Positions 6,259 to 12,184 of a DNA stretch of 12,184 nt are shown in pieces (the stretch's first letter is position 1; every line of letters starts with the position of its first letter). Source of the DNA: Ferruginibacter sp. (GTDB lineage Bacteria > Bacteroidota > Bacteroidia > Chitinophagales > Chitinophagaceae); the NCBI GenBank assembly GCA_025362765.1, contig JANYFI010000640.1, positions 1 through 12,184 of the forward strand, in the 5' to 3' direction. Position numbers and translations under genes: made by a program. A model generated the notes under the pieces. It was not told the DNA's origin. It was given only the letters and a program-made list of their open reading frames with translations, and made no database searches.

Positions 6259-7941
6259 TTATAGCTCCAATTTAAAATCAGCCTCTTTATCATCTCTACT
6301 ATTGCCTCCAATAAAGAGTTTGAACGCCCCAGGTTCTGCAACATATTTTAAATCGCCGTTGTAAAATTTCAGGTCTTTATTGCTGATGCTAAAAGTTACT
6401 TTTTTCGATTGGCCTGCTTTTAATTCAATTTTTTGAAATCCTTTCAACTCTTTTACCGGACGGGTGATAGAACCTACCATTTGCCGGGTGTATAGTTGCA
6501 CCACCTCTTTACCGGAAACATTGCCGGCATTGGTAACGGTAACGGTAGCCGTGATATTTTGATTGCCTTTAAGTGTGGCTGAGCTCAAACTAATATCGCT
6601 GTAAGTAAAGCTGGTATAACTTAAGCCATAACCAAAAGGATACAACGGATCATTGGACACATCTAAATAGTTAGAACGGAATTTTTGAAACCATTTGCCA
6701 TCTGGCAGCGGCCGACCGGTATTTTTATGATTGTAGTATAAAGGCACCTGGCCGATGTTCTGCGGAAATGTAGTACTCAGCTTACCTGATGGATTTACGT
6801 CGCCAAACAACACATCCGCAATGGCATCACCCGCTTCTGTCCCGCTAAACCATACGTTTAAAATAGCGGGTACGTGCTCGTTCTCCCAAGCCAGCGTTAG
6901 CGGCCTGCCGGTAAATAAAACCAGCACTACTGGTTTGCCGGTTTTAATCAAAGCAGCCAACAGTTCCTGTTGAATTTTTGGGATACCTATGTCTGAACGG
7001 CTGGCAGATTCTCCGCTCATTTCCGACGATTCGCCTACTGCCGCTACTATCACATCTGCCTGGCTTGCAATGTCCAGGGCTTCTTTTAAAATCACTTCAT
7101 TGGAGCGGATATCACGGTGCAGGCTTTTACCAAACATAGTGCCTCTTTCTTCAAACAAACTATCCGCATCCAGGTTGGAACCTTTTGCATATAAAATTTT
7201 TGCAGTGCCGCCTACCGCATTTTTTAGTCCTTGTAAAACAGAAATGGGAGTAGAGAAATCAGTGGCCACACTCCAGGTACCAGGCATATTTTCTTTGGCA
7301 TCTGCCAGCGGTCCAATCAGGGCGATAGTGCCCCTCTTTTTTATGGGTAATAATCCTCCTTTATTTTTCAACAACACAAAACTTTCTGTGGCCACTTCCC
7401 TGGCAATTTTTCTATTGGCGGGTGTAAATATTTCAGTGGCTGCCCGTTGTTCGTTACAATATTTATACGGATCATCAAACAATCCTAATTTATATTTAGC
7501 CTCCAAAATCAACCGGCACGCAATATCAATCTGCTGCTGAGTTACTTTCTTTTCCGCCAGCGATTTCTTTAGGGTAGTTAAAAAGCCTTCTCCTACCATA
7601 TCCATATCAACACCGGCATTTAAAGCCAGCGAAGAAACCTTTTGCAAATCGCCCAGGCCGTGATCGATCATTTCATTGATGCCGGTGTAATCCGTCACCA
7701 CAAATCCTTTAAAGCCCCATTGATTGCGTAGTACATCCGTCATTAAAAATTTATTGGCCGTTGCCGGAATACCGTCGACTTCATTAAAAGATGCCATCAC
7801 GCTGCCAACGCCTGCATCCACCGCTGCTTTATATGGAGGAAGGTATTCGTTGTACATTTTTACCCTGCTCATATCCGTGGTATTGTAATCACGCCCCGCT
7901 TCCGCAGCACCATACAAAGCATAATGTTTTACACAGGCCAT
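6259..7941 (-). CDS. GH3 beta-glucosidase, C-terminal fragment (frameshifted)
   Basis: C-terminal 560 residues of a BglX-type glycoside hydrolase family 3 enzyme. It starts inside the (beta/alpha)8 barrel domain at the conserved K-H motif (VKHYALYG, 4-11). It contains the nucleophile D84 in GFVVTDYTGINEM, and the alpha/beta sandwich domain with the likely acid/base E311 in MSGESASRSD. The sequence PLYPFGYGLSYTSF (432-445) leads into the C-terminal Fn3-like domain (about 450-555). The apparent ATG at 7941 is only the first in-frame ATG after the lesion, at a point where intact homologues read on without a break. This part has no signal peptide and lacks the N-terminal substrate pocket residues, so alone it is not expected to be active. 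It overlaps the N-terminal fragment by 13 bp and is last in the operon, followed by the hairpin at 6185-6214. Confidence 0.88.
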   Translation of the reverse strand: MACVKHYALYGAAEAGRDYNTTDMSRVKMYNEYLPPYKAAVDAGVGSVMASFNEVDGIPATANKFLMTDVLRNQWGFKGFVVTDYTGINEMIDHGLGDLQKVSSLALNAGVDMDMVGEGFLTTLKKSLAEKKVTQQQIDIACRLILEAKYKLGLFDDPYKYCNEQRAATEIFTPANRKIAREVATESFVLLKNKGGLLPIKKRGTIALIGPLADAKENMPGTWSVATDFSTPISVLQGLKNAVGGTAKILYAKGSNLDADSLFEERGTMFGKSLHRDIRSNEVILKEALDIASQADVIVAAVGESSEMSGESASRSDIGIPKIQQELLAALIKTGKPVVLVLFTGRPLTLAWENEHVPAILNVWFSGTEAGDAIADVLFGDVNPSGKLSTTFPQNIGQVPLYYNHKNTGRPLPDGKWFQKFRSNYLDVSNDPLYPFGYGLSYTSFTYSDISLSSATLKGNQNITATVTVTNAGNVSGKEVVQLYTRQMVGSITRPVKELKGFQKIELKAGQSKKVTFSISNKDLKFYNGDLKYVAEPGAFKLFIGGNSRDDKEADFKLEL

Positions 7942-7947
7942 GAGGTA
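7929..7947 (-). other. Frameshift site in the GH3 gene
   Basis: On the minus strand the N-terminal frame reads D-N-T-S-W-P-V-stop, while the other frame continues as M-A-C-V-K-H-Y. The bases are ACC TC ATG GCC. One extra base (for example ACC ATC ATG) would restore the family sequence N-T-I-M-A-C-V-K-H-Y. The change is therefore equivalent to a one-base deletion at about 7942-7944. There is no homopolymer run or obvious slippery heptamer at the site. Confidence 0.85.
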
Positions 7948-8561
7948 TTGTCTTTTGATAAATCATTTCCCTGGTAACCTTTCACCATCGCCGCAGCAAT
8001 CCTGGAACCAAGGTAAGCATCTTCTCCACTGCCTTCCGAAATCCTTCCCCAGCGTGGATCCCGGCTGATATCTACCATTGGAGAAAACGTCCAGCAAATA
8101 CCGTCTGCGCTGGCTTCCGTTGCAGCTATACGGGCTGCCTTTTCCACCAGGTTCATATCCCAAATGCAGGACATTCCCAATGGAATTGGAAAGGTTGTCT
8201 GGTAGCCGTGAATTACATCCATGCCAAATATCATCGGGATTTTCAGGCGGCTTTCTTCCACCGCAATTTTTTGCACCGCCTTTATTTTGGCAACCGATTT
8301 AATGTTAAAAAGACCACCCACTTTTCCTTCACGGATTTTTTTTCCAATGTCAGAATTGGAAGCTTGGCCGGTAACAATATCGCCCGCTCCCGGCAAATTC
8401 AACTGGCCCAATTTTTCATCCAGCGTCATTTTATTCATCAATACATCAATAAAAACTTTCATCCGGGCGTTGCCGGATTTTACAGCCTCCGCATTTTGAG
8501 CCGTTGCCTGCAGCGAAGTAAATAGTATTACTACGGCCAGCATTTTCGTAAACAATTTCAT
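7929..8561 (-). CDS. GH3 beta-glucosidase, N-terminal fragment (frameshifted)
   Basis: N-terminal 210 residues of the same BglX-type GH3 enzyme. Residues 1-21 are a signal peptide (MKLFTKMLAVVILFTSLQATA), so the enzyme is exported. The barrel follows: MTLDEKLGQL (45-54), GMDVIHGY (113-120) with a conserved substrate-contacting Asp, FPIPLGM (124-130), and RDPRWGRISEGSGEDAYL (167-184). After T206 the frame is lost and stops four residues later. With the missing base restored, both parts join into one protein of about 767 residues, close to the normal length of BglX enzymes (about 765), with both catalytic residues kept. The ATG at 8561 lies 15 bp after the SGNH hydrolase stop. The gene is either a recent pseudogene or carries a sequencing/assembly error; the whole gene spans 6259-8561. 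Confidence 0.88.
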   Translation of the reverse strand: MKLFTKMLAVVILFTSLQATAQNAEAVKSGNARMKVFIDVLMNKMTLDEKLGQLNLPGAGDIVTGQASNSDIGKKIREGKVGGLFNIKSVAKIKAVQKIAVEESRLKIPMIFGMDVIHGYQTTFPIPLGMSCIWDMNLVEKAARIAATEASADGICWTFSPMVDISRDPRWGRISEGSGEDAYLGSRIAAAMVKGYQGNDLSKDNTSWPV

Positions 8562-8576
8562 GTTAGTATATTTTTA

Positions 8577-9239
8577 TTATTTCAGTAAAAAAGGGGCAAT
8601 TGCCTTTTGCCAGATAGCATATCCTTTTGCATTCATATGTAAATTATCTTCTAAAAAGATATCATTCATTATGGTGCCGTCGCTATTAAACATTTTATAG
8701 TACACATCAATAAAGGCGCTCTTTTTTTGTTTAGAAAGAAATTTTTTAATCAGTGAATTACCAGCTATCATTTTGGGCCATAAATGTTTACGGCTGGGAC
8801 TCGGTTTCATTGAAACAAAGGCAATGGGCACCGTTGGCAGTTGGCTGCGTATTAAAAGGAACAATTCCTTAAAACGATCGGCTACTGTTTTCCCATTTAC
8901 AGTTGTATCAGCACCAGCCAGGTCGTTTTCCCCACAATAAATAACAATTTGTTTTGGTTGATAAGGAATGATGATGTCGTTGGCGAAGTGAATTACATCA
9001 GGCAGTGATGAACCGCCGAAACCCCTGTTAATTATGGGATAATCAGGAAAATAATTCTGTACATCCTTCCATTTAGTAAAAGAAGAACTTCCCACAAAAA
9101 GAATGATATGCTTTGCAGGAAAATGCGCACTGTCTTGCTTTTTAAAAGACTGGATATCGTTGTAAAATGGAACTGTTTGTGCTGACACTGTTGCAAAAGC
9201 CAGCAACAATACACACCATCCTATTATTTTATTTCTCAT
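8577..9239 (-). CDS. Secreted SGNH/GDSL-family hydrolase (probable carbohydrate esterase)
   Basis: Exported hydrolase of 220 residues with a signal peptide (about 1-20, ending VSA-Q). All four SGNH blocks are visible: block I LFVGSSSF (47-54, with S52 in the GDSL serine position), block II NRGFGGS (71-77), block III GEND (103-106) and block V DNLHMN (198-203, with D198 and H201 completing the triad). Family members cleave acyl esters from many substrates. Its place between GH43 and GH3 genes makes removal of acetyl or similar groups from a glycan the most likely role, but that is inferred. The start is 2 bp after the GH43 stop, so it is cotranscribed. Confidence 0.85.
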   Translation of the reverse strand: MRNKIIGWCVLLLAFATVSAQTVPFYNDIQSFKKQDSAHFPAKHIILFVGSSSFTKWKDVQNYFPDYPIINRGFGGSSLPDVIHFANDIIIPYQPKQIVIYCGENDLAGADTTVNGKTVADRFKELFLLIRSQLPTVPIAFVSMKPSPSRKHLWPKMIAGNSLIKKFLSKQKKSAFIDVYYKMFNSDGTIMNDIFLEDNLHMNAKGYAIWQKAIAPFLLK

Positions 9240-9241
9240 AA

Positions 9242-11128
9242 TTATTCAGATTTTATAACTGTTGATTTTTCAGATACGCCATTTTCATTAATAGCCTCAA
9301 TACAAAAATAATAGGCTTTGCGTTTGTCCATTGTTTTTAACCAGTATTCATTGTTATCATGCACCATAATACAGGTGTATAATTTTTCCGGATCCGTGCC
9401 GTAATAAATATTGTAGGCAAAAGCGTTGTTTACCGGCCGCCATTTTATGTAAGCACTGCGTTTGTCTTTTTCTGTGCGGAGCACAATAAAATTTTCAACT
9501 GCTGACGGCTTGGCCCCATTGCCATTTCCAAAAACACGCAGGCCGCTGATGGCAAATTTTCCGGTAGGCATGTGGATATTTTCCAGCTTGATAAATCTTG
9601 CTGTTACAGGACTTTCCAGTTCAACATATTCATGAGGCACATCCGTTTTGTTATTGCTTTTGTCTTTAAGTATGTTCCATTTTTTCCCATCCAAAGAATA
9701 ATACAATTTGTACTGATGATAAACACCGAGCGATTTTCCAAGGAAGGAGCTGTCAACATCCTGATCGGCATAATTTATTTGCACTGCATTAACGGTTGAC
9801 ACATTACCAAGATCTGTTTGAATGAATTCGCCCTTATTACTGGTGGCAGCACTCCAGTAGGTTCTAATGTTTTCATCTACGGCATTGTTGGCATAATAGC
9901 TGGCTAAAGTTGATGATACAACAACAGGTTTTTTATAATTCAGTAACATCCAAACGGGCCTGGCCTCCCTGTGCCCCGAAGGGGAGTTCTGTGAAGAGGC
10001 TACATTAGCAGAGAAGCCTTTCAAATTTTTACCGTCTTCAGAAATCCCCCCTTGGGGGGTGGGGGGGCCTGGCAGGTAATGCGGGTAATCTCCAAATGCG
10101 GTATTGCACCACATCACATCATCTTGATCAAAGCCGGCGGGCCAGATACCTATTCTTCTTTCAAAAGTATTTTTTACACAAATGATGGAAGTTGACACAT
10201 GCCAGTAATTATTGTTTAGGTCCTTAAAGGTTGCACCATGCCCTGCTCCCCTGGAAAAGCCGCCAGGCTTATAACTCAGCGGATCTGACTGTGGTGTAAA
10301 TGGGCCAAGCGGATTATCTCCCACCACCACTCCATCTGCATAACCACTAAACTCAGTTCCGGGAGCGCCATATTGCAGATAATATTTTCCGTTGTGTTTA
10401 TTCATAGTGGCGCCTTCAATAAAAGGATCAAGGAAAGTATTGTCATTGTTTTCTCCAAACCTTTGCCAGCCATAACGATCCTGCTCCAGGAAGTACATTT
10501 CTTTTCGATAGCCTTTGGGCGCCATTGTTGCCCGGTTCAATTCTATTCCATATAACGGATACCTGTTACTGCTGCCATTATACATGTACAATTTGCCGTC
10601 GTCATCGGTAAAAAATGCGGGATCCCAGCCACCCATTTCAAACGAATCTACCAACGGTTTCCATTCGTTCGCCTTTGGGTTGGTACTCATCCAGATAGTA
10701 AAGTTGCTGGTATAGGTTGATCCAAATACAATCATTGTATCCCCAATAATCCCCACAGCCGGTGCACACAATTCATCATACACACCGCCATTCCAGGGAC
10801 GTAAAAATTTTTTAGAAACAAATTTCCAGTTCAGCATATCGCTGCTCCACCAATAGCCCCATTGATTGGTACTAAACAAATAATAGTCGCCTTTGTATGT
10901 TACGATGACGGGATCCGCAGTTGCACGGTGTCTGCCCCATTCGCTAAAATTGGGAATGGGTGTATAGCCGTAATCTATGTTAACCGGATTGCAGAAGGTT
11001 TTTTGTTTAAACTGTGCCTGTGCATTTAAATTTACCAACAGCATACTAACACTTAGCAGTAATACTGCTTTTGAAAGATATTCCGCTATCCGCCGGGGAC
11101 TAAATTGAAATAATGACAATAGTAACAT
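9242..11128 (-). CDS. Secreted GH43-family glycoside hydrolase with discoidin and Fn3-like domains
   Basis: Exported enzyme of 628 residues with a long signal peptide (about 1-38, ending NAQAQ). The five-bladed propeller catalytic domain covers about 45-345 and carries the three acidic residues typical of GH43: D72 (ATADPVIV), D169 (GGWDPAFF) and E238 (DPFIEGATM). A discoidin/F5-8C (CBM32-like) domain follows at about 400-535 (VDENIRTYWSA, GEFIQTDLG, ARFIKLENI), then an Fn3-like domain at about 541-628. GH43 enzymes are mostly alpha-L-arabinofuranosidases or beta-xylosidases, but the specificity cannot be read here. The linker at about 353-392 is unusual: it contains PGPPTPQGG and NSPSGHREARP, encoded by G/C-run palindromes that look inserted. 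The frame stays open. The ATG is 2 bp after the doxX-like stop. Confidence 0.88.
   Translation of the reverse strand: MLLLSLFQFSPRRIAEYLSKAVLLLSVSMLLVNLNAQAQFKQKTFCNPVNIDYGYTPIPNFSEWGRHRATADPVIVTYKGDYYLFSTNQWGYWWSSDMLNWKFVSKKFLRPWNGGVYDELCAPAVGIIGDTMIVFGSTYTSNFTIWMSTNPKANEWKPLVDSFEMGGWDPAFFTDDDGKLYMYNGSSNRYPLYGIELNRATMAPKGYRKEMYFLEQDRYGWQRFGENNDNTFLDPFIEGATMNKHNGKYYLQYGAPGTEFSGYADGVVVGDNPLGPFTPQSDPLSYKPGGFSRGAGHGATFKDLNNNYWHVSTSIICVKNTFERRIGIWPAGFDQDDVMWCNTAFGDYPHYLPGPPTPQGGISEDGKNLKGFSANVASSQNSPSGHREARPVWMLLNYKKPVVVSSTLASYYANNAVDENIRTYWSAATSNKGEFIQTDLGNVSTVNAVQINYADQDVDSSFLGKSLGVYHQYKLYYSLDGKKWNILKDKSNNKTDVPHEYVELESPVTARFIKLENIHMPTGKFAISGLRVFGNGNGAKPSAVENFIVLRTEKDKRSAYIKWRPVNNAFAYNIYYGTDPEKLYTCIMVHDNNEYWLKTMDKRKAYYFCIEAINENGVSEKSTVIKSE
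9956..9984. repeat. G/C-run palindromic insert B inside the GH43 gene
   Basis: CCCCGAAGGGG (9974-9984) is a 4-bp G/C hairpin next to GGGCCTGGC (9956-9964). It encodes the NSPSGHREARP stretch just before WMLLNY. Its base make-up is unlike the surrounding gene. It shares GGGCCTGGC with insert A. Confidence 0.5.
10046..10073. repeat. G/C-run palindromic insert A inside the GH43 gene
   Basis: C6-TT-G6 (10046-10059), then T, a run of seven G and CCTGGC. It encodes the PGPPTPQGG stretch right after the propeller domain. GGGCCTGGC at 10065-10073 is a 9-bp direct repeat of 9956-9964. The copies are 109 bp apart, not a multiple of three, so they are not a simple in-frame duplication. Confidence 0.55.
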
Positions 11129-11130
11129 GA

Positions 11131-11565
11131 TTATTTGTACGTAGTATATTTTGGTCTTGGTTTAAAAATAATGTTATCCAGACTCCATTTACCAGGCCCC
11201 GTAAAAAAGAATAAAAGGCCGAACAACAGAAACATGAACGGATGCTGATCATCCTGCCAGAATTTGCCATGGCCTATTTTAAAAGTAATATATGCCATAC
11301 TTAATATTAGTACTAATGCGCCTATCCTTGTAAACAAACCAAGCAGTAACAAGAGTCCGCATAAAAATTCCGTGGCCTTGCCGAAATAAGGCAATAACGT
11401 AGGCGAAGAAAAATTTTTAAATGCGTTCCATTGTCCATATTCTTTTATCTGGGCCTGATTAAACACTTCTGCACCATGGTACAGCAACAGAGCGCCAACA
11501 GTGATTCTGAGAAATGCAACAATGGTTTTAGTATTGGATGGTAAAGGAGAAAACAGGCTTTTCAT
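11131..11565 (-). CDS. DoxX-family integral membrane protein
   Basis: Small membrane protein of 144 residues with four predicted helices at about 14-31, 62-78, 80-96 and 108-124, the DoxX fold. RITVGALLLYHGAEVF (20-35) resembles the first conserved helix, and GLFTRIGALVLILSMAYITF (76-95) the central pair. DoxX proteins are found in many settings (quinone-linked oxidoreductases, redox stress, uncharacterised), so the role is unknown. It is the first gene of the tight operon with GH43, SGNH hydrolase and GH3, 2 bp before GH43. The 225-bp gap upstream (11566-11790) should hold the operon's promoter; no convincing TAnnTTTG element was found there. Confidence 0.8.
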   Translation of the reverse strand: MKSLFSPLPSNTKTIVAFLRITVGALLLYHGAEVFNQAQIKEYGQWNAFKNFSSPTLLPYFGKATEFLCGLLLLLGLFTRIGALVLILSMAYITFKIGHGKFWQDDQHPFMFLLFGLLFFFTGPGKWSLDNIIFKPRPKYTTYK

Positions 11566-11656
11566 AATAATCGTTTTAATTAATGGCCGTGTTATTTTTT
11601 TGTACTTGAATACGAGCCATATTTAAGAAAGCTTCATCGGCAATTGCTGTAAAGGT

Positions 11657-11677
11657 ACTATCCTAAACTGAGATAGT
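11657..11677. promoter_or_regulatory. Inverted repeat upstream of the doxX-GH43-SGNH-GH3 operon, possible operator
   Basis: ACTATC (11657-11662) and GATAGT (11672-11677) form a perfect inverted repeat with a 9-bp spacer, 91 bp upstream of the doxX start. On the transcribed strand it lies near TTGACG (11686-11681) and TAGGAT (11665-11660), a weak sigma70-like pair spaced 15 bp. Its place in the only sizeable gap of the glycan locus suggests a regulator site. Confidence 0.3.
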
Positions 11678-11790
11678 TGCCGTCAACAGACTGCCGTTTA
11701 GCCCGTACCAAAATATTTAATACATTTCCAGAAAACCATTCAATCTTTTCTATCAACATTAAACTTGTTTTACATTTTTCTTATTTCATT

Positions 11791-12184
11791 TTATAAAGCC
11801 GGGCTGGTAAATCCCAGTTTCTTTAACCCCATTTTTATTTCAGGACAGGCCATAAATAATTTCCACAATAAGCCGCTGCGATAGTTCTCTATCATTACAA
11901 CGATTGGGCCTTCATCAATTGCGAGGTTACTTTTTGCATACCAGTTTTTGGTTTCATTAAAGGCATCTACAAAGCCATAGTTGCCCCAAATCCTATCCCC
12001 TAAATCATAATAAAAATGTTTCAATGCCTTCATCGAATATTCCGGCGTATAGGGAAATGCGCTTAATGCCGCTGTAGGCGCAATAGTACCTTCATCATTG
12101 GTGGGTGAATAGGCATTGTACCCGTTATAGGTATCACAGGCGGTTAATCCCCAGCAATTTTCGCCATAACCTTTAAATGCTTTG
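11791..12184 (-). CDS. GH144/glycoamylase-domain protein, C-terminal part (cut by window edge)
   Basis: The last 130 codons of a larger enzyme; the frame is open to the right edge, so the ATG at 12033 is internal and not the start. The sequence has strong landmarks of the glycoamylase domain (PF10091) proteins now placed in glycoside hydrolase family 144: YGENCWGLTACD (6-17), YNAYSPTNDEGTIAPTAAL (22-40), FPYTPEYSMKALKHFYYD (43-60), and DEGPIVVMIENYRSGLLW (91-108). Characterised GH144 enzymes, including one from Chitinophaga, are endo-beta-1,2-glucanases, cutting beta-1,2-glucan to sophoro-oligosaccharides. These could be finished by a GH3 beta-glucosidase such as the one downstream. Most of the catalytic domain and any signal peptide are outside the window. 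The stop is 225 bp before the doxX-like gene, so it may be a separate transcription unit. Confidence 0.85.
   Translation of the reverse strand, partial: KAFKGYGENCWGLTACDTYNGYNAYSPTNDEGTIAPTAALSAFPYTPEYSMKALKHFYYDLGDRIWGNYGFVDAFNETKNWYAKSNLAIDEGPIVVMIENYRSGLLWKLFMACPEIKMGLKKLGFTSPAL

Noticed and set aside
6989..7540. Plus-strand frame of 183 codons opposite the GH3 gene
   Set aside because: It is antisense to highly conserved GH3 domains and its translation shows no family features.
7929..7947. Programmed frameshift as the explanation for the split GH3 gene
   Set aside because: There is no slippery heptamer, downstream structure or Shine-Dalgarno sequence, and GH3 enzymes are not known to use one; a deletion or a sequence error is simpler.
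9956..10073. GGGCCTGGC direct repeats as target-site duplication of one inserted element
   Set aside because: The copies are 109 bp apart, which would shift the frame on insertion, and the sequence between them contains normal-looking coding sequence (EDGKNLKGF).

Overview
The window looks like a chromosomal segment of a Bacteroidota bacterium, most likely of the Chitinophagaceae/Chitinophaga type. The reasons are the protein signatures (RsmH, MraZ, YqgE, an Hx5D-type acyltransferase, a GH144 'glycoamylase' domain protein), signal peptides ending in AQ-type junctions, modest G+C with very AT-rich intergenic DNA, and a general lack of Shine-Dalgarno sequences. No rRNA, tRNA, CRISPR array, transposase or phage gene was seen.

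Positions 1-2337 (minus strand) are the head of a division and cell-wall (dcw) cluster in canonical order: mraZ, rsmH (mraW), ftsL, then the N-terminal 125 codons of ftsI/PBP3, which runs off the left edge. MraZ represses its own operon. A three-unit, 10-bp-phased GTG repeat 35 bp before its start codon is a good candidate for its operator. Next comes a 714-bp gap (2338-3051). It holds a perfect DnaA box, three further helically phased DnaA-like boxes, a 12-bp direct repeat and a stretch of about 19% G+C. This is a candidate replication origin, or a DnaA control region for the dcw operon.

Positions 3052-6164 hold three stand-alone genes. They are an orphan membrane sensor histidine kinase (minus), a YqgE/AlgH-family protein (plus) and a PlsC-type acyltransferase with C-terminal membrane segments (plus). 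The acyltransferase converges on the glycan locus, and a perfect 12-bp hairpin lies between them.

Positions 6259-12184 (minus strand) are a glycan-degradation locus. Reading in the direction of transcription it contains the C-terminus of a GH144/glycoamylase-domain protein (cut by the right edge), a 225-bp gap with an inverted repeat, then a tight four-gene operon: doxX-like membrane protein, secreted GH43 enzyme with discoidin and Fn3-like domains, secreted SGNH/GDSL hydrolase, and a secreted GH3 beta-glucosidase. The first three junctions are 2, 2 and 15 bp. The GH3 gene is broken by what looks like a one-base deletion. The GH43 gene carries two G/C-run palindromic inserts, in frame, in the linker before its discoidin domain. 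GH144 beside GH3 suggests beta-1,2-glucan (sophoro-oligosaccharide) use, but the GH43 and SGNH enzymes point to a decorated or different glycan, so the substrate stays open. No SusC/SusD pair lies in the window.
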